NCBI RefSeq assembly: GCF_032854445.1
Contig: NC_088296.1
Coordinates: forward strand, 26,345,448 to 26,409,447
Direction: 5' to 3'
DNA length: 64,000 nucleotides
DNA from: Liolophura sinensis
Lineage: Eukaryota; Mollusca; Polyplacophora; Chitonida; Chitonidae
Of the stretch, positions 43,561 to 54,900 are shown piece by piece. Under the pieces are notes generated by a model. That model saw nothing but the letters and a program-made list of their open reading frames with translations. It was not told the DNA's origin and made no database searches. Position numbers and translations under genes: made by a program. Positions within the stretch are counted from its first letter, which is position 1. Each line of letters starts with the position of its first letter.

Positions 43561-43771
43561 CCATTAAAACAAGACAAAGAGACTGGGCCTCGGGGATTCT
43601 TTGTCCATCAGCAGAATGAAATTCAAAAGAGAAGCAGTCAACATGTTTTAATAGTGTGGGTAATCTATGCGTCCAAACAGACATTCTTAGAGTAGGCGTC
43701 AACCAATTAGGATGTTAAGATCAACAATTACAAGGCCAATTCCCAGAAAGACCTAAAGGCTGTTCTAGGTG

Positions 43772-43925
43772 AATAAGTAAAATCAGTTGACAAATCTTGT
43801 AGCATGCTCGTAAATAATAAAATATGCACTGCAACTTCGCTTTGATTGCAGCTGTTCGTATATCTAACGTGGCGATCTAACTCAATACGACGAATAAATA
43901 GCCCCTAGCCCCTGTTTAAGCGACA
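43772..43925 (+). repeat. Local duplication, copy 2
   Basis: Second copy of 42,395-42,560, 1.37 kb away in the same orientation. Confidence 0.85.
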
Positions 43926-44059
43926 TTACACACAACCCTGAAGCAGACAGCTAAAAATATTGGAATGTCTGTCCACATTTACTTTACAAGTAAATTATAC
44001 TCATTGTAAAACTTAGAAACGATATTTTACAATGTCAAAGTTGAAATTATCCCTCCTGT

Positions 44060-44400
44060 CGTAAAGTCTACGGGATTGGACACCGGTTTGGTCTTTGAAC
44101 AGTTAAAGATCCAGTTAAGATGTACTCTCTGGAGAGTCTGTGGTCAGCTTTTGAAATCCATCGAAGTTGGATATATATCTTTCACTGCCTTTACAGCCTA
44201 TATATCGTTTAAAGCTAGCAGATCATCAGTATACCGTGTACTGATTGAGAAAGATCGGGCCCGGAGAGGATTATTCTGTAAGAGGTTTTGCATATAGTCG
44301 AATTCATCCAAGGAAAAGTATAGGTCAGCCAAACATGGGCACAATTCGTACACATCAGAATACCTACTCACTGATGACATACTGATTTCCCAGAATTTCA
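44060..44400 (-). mobile_element. Second Penelope-like RT fragment, reverse strand
   Basis: On the minus strand, in more than one frame: ILMCTNCAH (equivalent of the GTNCAP box), LADLYFSLDEFDYMQNLLQN, RARSFSISTRYTDDLLALND and AVKDIYPTSMDF. These align with the element at 33.8-34.1 kb. The catalytic box reads YTDD rather than YIDD. Frameshifted and truncated. Confidence 0.75.
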
Positions 44401-44631
44401 AATACTGTATATGTTATCAATGAGAAATATAAGGAAATGGATACATCATGATGCATTTCATGATTGGAGCCTGTGCGACAACGTAAGCTTGTTTAGACTC
44501 ATCACTGGTGTCCTCGCGAAGAACTATTTAATCACCATTCGTCTACAAAAATGGTTCAGGTTTTGGTTAGAATCACCTTGTGAACACTTGAGATGAAGGG
44601 ATGCGTGTGTATATTGTGTTATTATAACCAA

Positions 44632-44795
44632 AGGTTGAGACAGAGATTTAGTGGTTTCTAACATCACCACCAGGCTCATCACCGTGACTTAAGTCACCTG
44701 GGCGTTGTTCAAACTTTCTTTACCAAATGTGCTATTGGATGTCAGTGATGTAAAGTGAACGTAGAGAATGACGCTTGCGCTGTAAGGTGCATGAT
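44632..44795 (+). repeat. Dispersed repeat, copy 2
   Basis: Partner of 27,495-27,665 in the same orientation. Confidence 0.5.
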
Positions 44796-44879
44796 GTACG
44801 TCTGCCATAGGATAATAAACTGACATCATTCCAAACAGTGATGTGTCGACGAGGAGTCAGAAGCTGTTCAGTGAGATGA

Positions 44880-45110
44880 ACAGAGTGATGTGTGCTGAAT
44901 GAACACATTGATCCTATCAGAAGATGATAGGAACAGAGTAAAGTGCTCTGAATGAACACATTGATCCTATCAGAAGATGATAGGAACAGAGTAAAGTGTT
45001 CTGAATCAACACAATGATCTTGTCAGAAGACGACAGGAACAGATTCAAGTGTGCTGAATCAACATGTTGATCCTGTCAGATGACGACAGGAACAGAATTA
45101 AGGACATTGC
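44880..45110. repeat. ~50-bp array of small hairpins (4 units)
   Basis: Each unit has a stem: CCTATCA/TGATAGG at 44,913-44,931 and 44,966-44,984, CTTGTC/GACAGG at 45,019-45,037, and CCTGTC/GACAGG at 45,072-45,090. Stem changes are paired; see findings. Confidence 0.75.
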
Positions 45111-46458
45111 TGACAGGTTTTAGGGATTTTTTTTTAGAGTTTTTGTAACACTCAGGAAAACGTAACGTTTCAACGCTTTATGTATGGATGTCTTCACCAG
45201 CACGATGGAGAGACCGTCTACCGACCCGAAGTTATTAGTAACCAAAATGCGAATAAGGTGATTTAAAAAATGGATTGATTCGGTATCAAATGTTTGATCG
45301 GTATTCCATATAACACTCACAGAACACGTTGGGTAAGGGAAAGAGGTTTGAAGTTATTGATAAATGTCGGTCACACGAAAATTCATATGCCCATCTTAAG
45401 TGCCAAGCAGCCCCAGGCCCATTAGTGCCATGGCGAAAAAATAGTTTGGGAGTAATGCCGACTTTTTATTCTCGAAATTTTCACTTTTTTTCTGTCCAAA
45501 TTTCGATTTACTTCTAGTCACACACCGGGATGAGACATCGTTCGCTGTAGAACTTCAGGTATGCGTGCATGGTTTGACCCTAATAGCGATGCCAGCTGCA
45601 TGAGATAGTAAAGTCGAAATTTCGAAGGATATGCTTCGACTTTTTTCTCCCAAAAGTAAAGGACAGAGACACTGCTGGTCCTAAAGGCAGAAACCAAACT
45701 TCTAGGCCGATCGGAAGTCGCGAGGGAAAGGTCCGCAACAAAGACTCCTATAGTAGTGGGCAGTAGTGCCTATTTTGTGTTCATGATCAGCATGCTAAAT
45801 GCAGACAAGGGTCCTGTGAACGGTTCTTATGTTCTGGATATTTCGTGGCTCATTGTCCACAAACACATGTTCAACTGGTCACTTTAGCTGAACACAAGCC
45901 TGGTGAAATGTTTTTTTAAGGATAGGTAAAGGCCCATAACTCGCTCCCGCCCTGGCACGCGTACACATCTGGAAGTGAACGAGACAGATGTGGATATCAA
46001 AAATGACAGCAGTGCGGACGTAACAATTATGTAGAAGTCCGACAAACAGCTTATAAATCGATACCAGGCGTATAAATCGGGATTAGGCGATAAACAACTA
46101 TGTAGCTCGGAAGGTGAGTCATCGGATTGTAGAGTCCTCGGATGGCGGAGTCCTCGGATGGTAGTTTTGAATTTTCCATTTGTGACATAAGAATATGCAA
46201 AGCATATCTATGGAATACAAATGGCCTTCAGAGAATATTAGGTAATTAAACAGTCACAAGACTTTTTAGCATGTCCTCTCAAGCATGTGAACATGTTGTT
46301 ACGACCCAAACTGTCTGTATTATAAAGAGATGGCTTGTTTAAAATACACGACAGTTTAGCCGCACAAAAAGTAACCAAAACCAGCAGATTTTATTTTTCA
46401 ACAGTTCATTATGTTTAACAAGAACAGATGACAAGACTTATACAATTACTAAAGTACT
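45111..46458. other. No supported gene; one Cys-rich trace
   Basis: Around 45,760-45,860 the plus strand can be read as CLFCVHDQHAKCRQGSC and GYFVAHCPQ, reminiscent of a retroelement zinc knuckle, but the frame is interrupted nearby. I do not call a gene. Confidence 0.25.
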
Positions 46459-46461
46459 TAC

Positions 46462-46807
46462 ATGTACAACGGTGTCAAGTCCAAATGGACGCATATACTC
46501 CACAATGTTGAAAACCACACAGGCATAAATGCACAGAGGCAATGTTCACAAGAGGGAAAATCCACAGAATAACTGAGTGTATGACGAAATATACACAAAA
46601 TTTCACAGACATGGTCCGTGTACTAATAAGCACTGGGTACACAAGAGCACAAATTAAATATACAAGTTCAGACTGAAACAAGTGCTCGGTGGAGATATGA
46701 TATAACAAAGCCAGAGGCTATAAAGACACCAAAATTCAGCACAAAAGGCCTACTAAAGCAACACACAGCGAAAGCATCCAAAACTCTCAATAATTCTCCT
46801 TTCTCCC
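46462..46807 (-). other. Candidate leader exon downstream of the HSE/TATA promoter
   Basis: On the minus strand a start about 30 bp past the TATA box would give a transcript with donor TACAT|GTAAGT at 46,461. No coding region is recognised further downstream, so the target gene is unknown. It could also be the leader of an LTR-type element. Confidence 0.3.
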
Positions 46808-46829
46808 CTTTTGACCAGCTTTCATAGGT

Positions 46830-46837
46830 CTTATATA
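46830..46837 (-). promoter_or_regulatory. TATA box, minus strand
   Basis: TATATAAG on the minus strand, some 6-40 bp downstream of the nearest heat-shock elements. Confidence 0.5.
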
Positions 46838-46842
46838 GAATT

Positions 46843-46916
46843 TTCTAGAATAAGAAAATTCTTGAACACTTGTTGTAAACAAACAGGCCCCGAACTGAGC
46901 TTATTCTGGAACATTC
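46843..46916 (-). promoter_or_regulatory. Heat-shock element cluster
   Basis: TTCTGGAACATTC at 46,904-46,916 is a perfect three-block nTTCnnGAAnnTTC element. TTCTAGAA at 46,843-46,850 and TTCTTGAA at 46,859-46,866 add two more paired blocks. HSF binds such arrays. Their position directly upstream of the TATA box on the minus strand is that of a heat-inducible promoter. Confidence 0.6.
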
Positions 46917-47010
46917 CAAGGCAGAGGCAAACAGCAGGCCCTGAACTCAGCATATGTAAACAGTGGCAAGCTAAATTTAGAAGCTAAGGGCCGTTGTTCG
47001 TACAGCCAAG

Positions 47011-47211
47011 CACGTGACCATATCCCCTCAAGCACGTGACCATATCCCCTAAAGCACGTGACCACGTCCCAAGCACGTGACCATGTCCCCTCAAGCACGT
47101 GACTATGTCCCTTAAAGGACGTCACGATGTCCCTTAAAGCATGTGACCATGTTTCCTCAAACGCGTGACCATCTCCCTTAAAGCACGTGACCATGTTCCC
47201 TCAAGCACGTG
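47011..47211. repeat. 22-bp array of CACGTG boxes (7 intact, about 3 degenerate)
   Basis: CACGTG at 47,011, 47,033, 47,055, 47,074, 47,096, 47,184 and 47,206. Spacing is 22 bp with one 19-bp step and an 88-bp gap that holds degenerate copies. Each is in the context AGCACGTGACC, which reads GGTCACGTGCT on the minus strand, a good bHLH-ZIP site. Confidence 0.9.
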
Positions 47212-47229
47212 ACCGTGTACTCTCAAGCG

Positions 47230-48485
47230 GGAAGTAGTATTGACGACAGTATTCAAATCTGAACCAACGGATGGACAAATAAAATGTAAAGATAAACTGA
47301 TTGAGATATCCCTTCGGTTTTCACAAAGCACCATATTTTGTTAAGGATGCATCTTTGTATTACGACCCAGAAAGTCACGAACATTCCTATATTCTGTTTG
47401 CCTAAGCGCGAGCCACGTATAGAAAGAATACAAAGCGTGCTCCAGTTAGCCCACTTATACACAGAGCCGTATCTATCGCCATACATAACTTATACATAGC
47501 CTACATTTTTGAAAGATCTTCTATTCACTGGTGTGCTTGAAGGATTATGCGTTAGTATAAAAGGCTTTCGTGAAATGTAGCAGATTTTGTAGATATATGT
47601 GGTTGTGGATGACGCATTTTTGTTACACCCAAAAGGAATTACATTTCAGGAAAAATAGCATCTGTTTAGGAACCCTATTTGATATGCGCTGAAGAGTTTG
47701 GTAGCATTCAATGAAATATAACATATTTTATATTTAACAAAGGAGTGTCATAACATGTGCACGGTAAAGCCGACATGTATACAGAGACGTTTTGTTGTAT
47801 ATGTTTCTAATGTGGAGGGTAGTGTATAGTGAGAGGATTTAGTAGGTGGGATAAGTGTGGAATATGAAGATCAGACAGGAGTTTTACCTGCCTGACGGTA
47901 TGAACGATTGGTATTAAGTTCGTACAGTGCTTAAGTCGACACAGTAAGGCGCGCTAGGTGGGCAGCGCGGATACTGAAGCCACAGGCACAAGGTAGACCA
48001 CGTCTTCACGTCTTTTCACCGCCTCGGGGAAACTGAACGGGGAATGTTCGTGGATTTTGTCAGTTACAATTCTTTTTCCAGCTTTTCCTTGCCGGTATTA
48101 ACGTTTGACGTTGAAACAACAGTTACTAAATACACTTTCTAAACGACGTCCAACTGTTTGCTGTCACAAGAGCTACAACATTCTCGAAGAGTGTGAATTT
48201 CTAGGTCAAAGGTCAACATATCCATCCTTTCGGTGCGCTAAGCTCTCGGATCTCAATTAATGACAAATCTTTGAGATCTTCCACACCGTGTGGGTCAGCT
48301 TGACTGTCCACGAACCTTGTAAAGTCACCAGAAAGTGATATCTATAAGATATTTATGCTCAATCCCGCCTTGTCAGGCAGTCTGTTTGGACTAACCCCCA
48401 CCTGGGAGACGTTTTCTGTGCATTCGAGTGATGTAGCTATCCCCAGAAGACAACACTGTGTTAATTTGTTCAGGGGCTTCAGGCA
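47230..48485. other. Unique DNA, probable promoter side of the 48.5-kb gene
   Basis: No exon or repeat recognised. The promoter of the downstream gene should lie here but I see no TATA box I would defend. Confidence 0.35.
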
Positions 48486-48585
48486 ATGGCGTCACGCCCC
48501 ATGGCGTCACCAGGCATGACGTCACAATGTGTCCTTTCGTCGTGCTGTGTATTAGTCGTGATTTTGAAACAGAGTTTGTCAGAAG
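48486..48585 (+). CDS. Type I protein exon 1 (signal peptide)
   Basis: 33 codons plus one base. A hydrophobic core lies after Met11, ending KQSLSE; donor GAAG|GTAGGT, phase 1. It was found by searching for a signal exon with the right phase, so it is less certain than exon 5. Confidence 0.5.
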
Positions 48586-51500
48586 GTAGGTGTATCTAAA
48601 TATGCTTTTCATTTCTATTCTTTGTTATCCACTAGACGACTGGGTTAACCACCAACTGTGTTATCAAAGGAATAATCAATGCATCGTTCGTGTTTCCAAA
48701 CATGAGTGAAAACTGACACTATTTTTCTAAAGTACAAGTCTGTAGCAGCACAGTGATCAAGGCCTCTGGGGTCTTCAGGCAAGTCCCAGGTTCAGTCCGG
48801 GTTGAGGGCGAGTTTAAAGCCTTTTCAATGTAAGGGTGTTTATTCTGTGAGTGAGAAACGATCGCTACAGGGTCCGTGTAGTCCTCAACCGATGGTGACA
48901 GCGACCATTAGTAAAATAGCCCTATACCAATCGATATTAACCATTTGTTTATTGTTGTTATTTTGCCTTTTCTACAGTAAAAGCTTGCCCTATATTTACT
49001 GCTTTGTCTTTCTACATATTTCCAAACTTTATGTTTCAACAGCTGCAACCATAAGCACTGATGTAAGTCTGCCAATGAATACATCTGAAAATGTGACAGG
49101 TAAGAGATCAACACCACTGTACCTCTTCTCTCTGACTTTCGCACCTGTTTTGGCGATTTCACCTGTTAAGCCATGTAGACCTAAATAGTAGGTTAGAGAC
49201 GATTTAATATTTATAAATGTCCAGTGCTTCGATAACAAACAATAGTTGTTACATAAAACGAGCTGTTTTTAAGTCTAGTTGTTCGTTTATTGATTCTGTG
49301 TCTTGTATTGTTTAAGATTGTTTCCGTCCCCTATCATTGGCATCTGGCCATATAACACTTGTATAGCGTACTAACGGGGAACACGAGGACCACAAGCAAG
49401 TCACTTACTCTGCATTGCAGTGCCCACAAAGCAAAGGGGGAGTACACAAGCATAGCAGCCGAGATTTTCACACAGATTAGTCAGGAAATATTCCAAGATG
49501 TGCTGTCTTTAAAAAATGTCATTAGACAGACACCGGATGTTACACTAAGCCACACTTACACTATGCATGAAGGAACGTCCCCAGTACTTGATGAATCTCC
49601 TGGCATTAAATGCCAAGCCAGACACATCGATGACATACTCAGTCGTACGGACACTGGCAGTACCGTTCGTCTCCACTACTTGACGTATCCCCTTACACTG
49701 AACACCAAGCCACAGACATCAGGTATGACCCTCAGCCATAGTAACACCGACAGTATGGGGTGTCTCCAGTACTAGGCGTATCCCCTGACACCAAACACCA
49801 AGCCACAGACACCAGATATGACACTCAACCATACTGACACCGGCAGTACAGGATGTCTCCAGTACTAGGGGTATCCGGTGACACCAAACACCAAGCCACA
49901 GACACCAGATATGACACTCAGCCATACTGACACGGGTAGTTCGTGATGTCTCCAGTACTAGGGGTATCCGCTGACACTCAGCCATACTGACACAGGTAGT
50001 ACGGGATGACTCCAGTACTAGGGGTATCCGCTGACACTAAACACCAAGACACAGAACCAGATATGACACTCAGCCATACTGACACGGGTAGTACGCGATG
50101 TCTCCAGTACTAGGGGTATCCGCTGACACTAAACACCAAAACACAGACACCAGATATGACACTCAGTCATACTGATACCGGCAGTACTTACACTAAACGT
50201 CAGGCCATAGACATTTCATCTTTTTTGCCCTCCAGGCTGATCGTCAAAACTACACAAATTACATCATACATTTGATTTTGATGCACTTTTGTTGGATTTT
50301 GTCGTAGAATTAGGTACATGTTGCTGTGCTTAGAGAAAACATTTTCATTTGATCTCTGTTTCCCTTAAACTCTGTTTGTTATCGTAGTAAACGAAACATT
50401 TGAGATGGCAACCCAGGAACAGTTTACAAACACAACTAGCGGTGAGTCTATCAGATTTGTAACACTTAAAACACTTTTGTAACACCTTATTATGTGTTCA
50501 ATGTCATTATAAAATTTTCATCTATTTATTTTACCGATGGTTTGCGTTGTCCTCAAGAATGTTTGACTCACAAATCGAAGATCAGATTTTTGGGTGCGGG
50601 AACAGTACAAAACAATAACTCGCAGTATTAAAACACACTTGTTCATACAATGTCCCTTAAAAGTCAGAATGGGTAGAGAGTGTCCGCCTCGAAGTCGGGA
50701 TACCCCCGATCAACTCTGGTTCGGGTCAAGCCAAAGATTTTAAAAGTAGTATTTTTTGCAGCCTCGCTTGGTGCTTAGCACTGAGAGGTTAGAGCAAGGA
50801 AGCAAGACAGGTTGGAGCGGTGTGAGCATAACGTGACTAGCTTCTGTTTCGTGTTTGGTGTTTTCGGCATGAAACATCAATGTCCCAGCACTTGGGCGGC
50901 GAGGATTCATCCGGCTACAAGAATCCAAAATACATGTACACATAAATAATGACTCCTCGTCGTCATATGGCTGAAAAAACTGTTCAGTACAACGTTAAAC
51001 CTCAAGCATTCATCCATTGATTTTCAGAATCTTTATCTTTCCTGCGACATGTAATAAACACGATTTCATCTGAATATACAGTGATTCACTAACGGATGCT
51101 CTAATCACACCGACGCTCCAGCTTATTGTATCGTCCACAAGATAAGCCTTGTTGTGAACTAACCAAATGATCTGACCTTCCCACATATGGCCGGAGAGGA
51201 ATATTGCATGACCTGGACTTGAACTCACAGCGACCACAGTGGTGAGACACTTCTGGGTCATTACGGAGCCCCCTTAATTCCTTGGTTAACGCACCTGTAA
51301 CTAGTTCTGACGCTGCGAACATTTCGTGTTATATTCTGTTCTCGGTTTCCTCATACTGATTGGGGAGGTTTGTAGGTTTCCCCAAGTATCTGTCTAGTTT
51401 CTTCAGACTTCTTGGTGAGGTTCTTGGGTTACCTACCAACTAGGCGACGTGCACAGGGCTCTCTATCAGCCTGTGGTCGGTTTCCTCTTACGGGTAATGG

Positions 51501-51877
51501 CTTATCCTGTTTTCCAGCCTATGTCATGAGGTAAAGTGGTTTCAAAAGGTCTCAGTCGCGTTTCCTCAGCCCACTCGGTGAGGTTTAGTGGTTTTTCCAA
51601 GGGTCTAGTAACCTCTACCTGCGTGTTGAGGTGGTACATTATGGTTTCTCCAAGGTTTTGTTCGGTTTCCTAAGTCTGCGTGGTGATGCTTGTTGGTTCC
51701 TCTACGCCTCCATCTGGTCTCCGCTGAAGAAGTGTTAAGGCGCTACATGTATGCTTTCAGGTAAGTTTTTACTCTGTTTCCTAGATCTGCATGGTGGCTC
51801 TTTGAGCGTTGATTATATATATAAATCAACGCTCAAAGAGCCACCATGCAGATTGTGTGAGTGTGTTTGTGTGTGTT

Positions 51878-51960
<83 letters not shown>

Positions 51961-54900
51961 TCAAATATCAGTTCCATTTTGTTACAGGGAGCACAGCGGC
52001 CACGATTGCTTCAAGTACAGTCGTGACAAACTCTACCCAAGGTAATCAATATATTTTCACGAGTGACTTTCTACATCCAGAGCAAAATAAGCCAGCACTT
52101 GTGTCATAAGGCAGTATCTGTGTCATAAGGCAGTATCTGTGTCATAAGCCAGTATCTGTGTCATAAGCCAGTGTCTCTACCATAAGCCAGTGCTTGTGTC
52201 ATAAGCCAGTATCTGTGTCATAAGCCAGTGTCTCTACCGTAAGCCAGTGCTTGTGTCATAAGCCAGTACAGGTGTCATAAGCCAGTACCTGTTTCATAAG
52301 GCAGTACCTGTGCCATAAGCCAGTACCTGTGTCATGAGCCAGTGCCTGCGTCATATGCCAGTACCTGTGTCATAAGGCATTGCCTGTGTCATCAGGCAGT
52401 ACTTGTGTCATAAGTCAGTGCCTGTGGCATAAGCCAGTGTCTGTACCATAAGTCAGTGCCTGTGTCATAAGCTAGTATCTGTGTCATAAGCCAGTGCCTG
52501 TGTCATAAGCCAGTGTCTGTACCATAAGCCAGTGCTTGTGTCATAGGCCAGTACTTGTGTCATAAGCCAGTGCCTGTGTCATAAGCCAGTGTCTGTACCA
52601 TAAGCCAGTGCATGTGTCATAAGCCAATACTTGTGTCATAAGGCAGTACCTGTGCCATAAACCAGTGCCTGTGTCATAACCCAGTGACTGTGTCATATGC
52701 CAGTATCTGTGCAATAAGTCAATGCCTGTGTCATTAGAAAGAACCTGTGTCATAAGCCAGTGCCTGTGTCATAAGCCAGTACCTGTGTCAAAAGGCAGTA
52801 CCTGTGCTATAAGCCAGTACCTGTGCCATAAGCCAGTACCTGTGTTACAAGGCAGTACCTATGCCATAAGCCAGTACCTGAGCCATAAGTCAGTACTTGT
52901 GTCAAAAGGCAGTACCTGTGCCATACGCCAGTACCTGTGCCATAAGTCAGTGTCTGTGTCATAAGGCAGTACCCGTGCCATAAGCCAGTATCTGAGCCAT
53001 AAGTCAGTGTCTGTGTCATAAGTCAGTGTCTGTGTCATAAGCCAGTACCTGAGCCATAAGCCAGTGTCTGTGCCATAAGGCAGAAGCTGTGCCATAGTTC
53101 AGTGTCTGTGTCATAAGCCAGTGCCTGTGTCATAAGCCAGTGCCCAAGGTAAATGTAGGCTAATCAATATATTTTCACGAGTGACCTTCTAAATCCAGAG
53201 CAAATAATCCAGTGCATGTGTCATAAGCCAGTGTCTGTGTCTCAAGCAAATACGTGTGTAGTATGCCAGTACCTGTGTCATATGCTAATGCCTATGTCAT
53301 AAGCAAGTGACTGTGCAATAATCTAGTGCCTGTACCATTAACCAGTGCTTCCGTCATAAACTAGAACATGTGCCCGTGCTGGTGTCATAAACCAAAGTGC
53401 CAGTGCCTGTACCATAAACCAGTGCCTGTGTCTTAAGCCATTGCCGGTTTCATAAGCCACGGCCCGTGCTATAAGCCAGTAACTGTGATATATGCCAGCA
53501 CCTTTGACGCCAGCTATTTTGTGTCAAAAGCCAATACCTGTGGCATAAACCAGTACTGTGCCATAAGCCTGTATTTGTTCTATAAGCCAGTACCTGTGTC
53601 TCAAACCAGTGCCTGTCTCATAAGCCAGGACCCGTGCCAGAAGCCAGTTTCATAAACCCGTGTTTCTGTGCTATAAGCCAGGGCTGGTGTTATAAAGTAA
53701 AGCCTGTGTAATAAGCCTTTGCTGTGCGATAAGCCAGTGCCTGTACGATAATTCAGTGCTCGTTTTATAAGCCATTTTATAAGTTTTTATGCTTGTGTCA
53801 TAGCTCATTACCTGTGTCATAATAAAGTGCCTGTGCCATAAGCCAGTGCCAGTTCCTGTGCCATAAGCCAGTGCCAGTGCCTGTGCCATAAGCCAGTGCC
53901 TGCGCCATAAGCCAGTGCCTGTGTAAAATGCTGGTGTGTGTGTATTTTTCTGCTATTTGACAGTTACTGTTTTGTTGTGAACAGAACAAATATTTTGGAA
54001 TTTTGTGACTGTTAGTTTTACTTATGGAATACTCCTTACCACTCCATGATATACAAATTAGGTTGCTAAGTTAGGTAAAGATTCTTGATGGATTGTTTGT
54101 ATTTGTTCTCAGATGTTGAGGACCATGAGGACTACACGGGCGTGATTGTCGGCTCATCAGTAGCTGGGGGTCTCGGGGTCGTCCTAGTCACGGTGTGCAT
54201 CTGCTGTCTCATCCGGTAAGTTTTGATAACAAACAAGCAACACCAGGCAAAGCTTGAGCTTTGGAGCCAGTTCGACGCAGATAGGCTGGTGTCGGCCTAG
54301 TTTCTCCACTTGTGTCGGCTTTGCCTCACCACTTGTGTCGACCCAGTCTCACCACTTGTGTCGGCCTTGCCTCACCACATGTGTCGACCCAGTCACCACT
54401 TGTGTCGACCTTGCCTCACCACCTGTGTCGACCCAGTCTCACCACTTGTTTCGGCCAAGCCTCATCACTTGTTTCGGTCAAGCCTCACCACTTGTGTCGA
54501 CCCAGTCTCACCACTTGTTTCGGCCAAGCCTCATCACTTGTTTCGGCCAAGCCTCACCACTTGTGTCGACCCAGTCTCACCACTTGTTTCGGCCAAGCCT
54601 CACCACTTGTGTCGACCCAGTCTCACCACTTGTTTCGGCCAAGCCTCACCACTTTTGTCGACCCAGTCTCACCACTTGTTTCGGCCAAGCCTCACCACTT
54701 ATGTCGACCCAGTCTCACCACTTGTTTCGGCCAAGCCTCACCACTTGTGTCGACCCAGTCTCATCACTTGTGTCGACCCAGTCTCACCACTTGTGTCCAC
54801 CCAGTCTCATCACTTGTTTCGGCCAAGCCTCATCACTTGTTTCGGCCAAGCCTCACCACTTTTGTCGACCCAGTCTCACCACTTGTTTCGGCCAAGCCTC

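Noticed and set aside
45760-45900. Cys/His-rich peptide as a retroelement zinc knuckle
   Set aside because: Short, interrupted by stops, and spacing does not match a standard CCHC knuckle.
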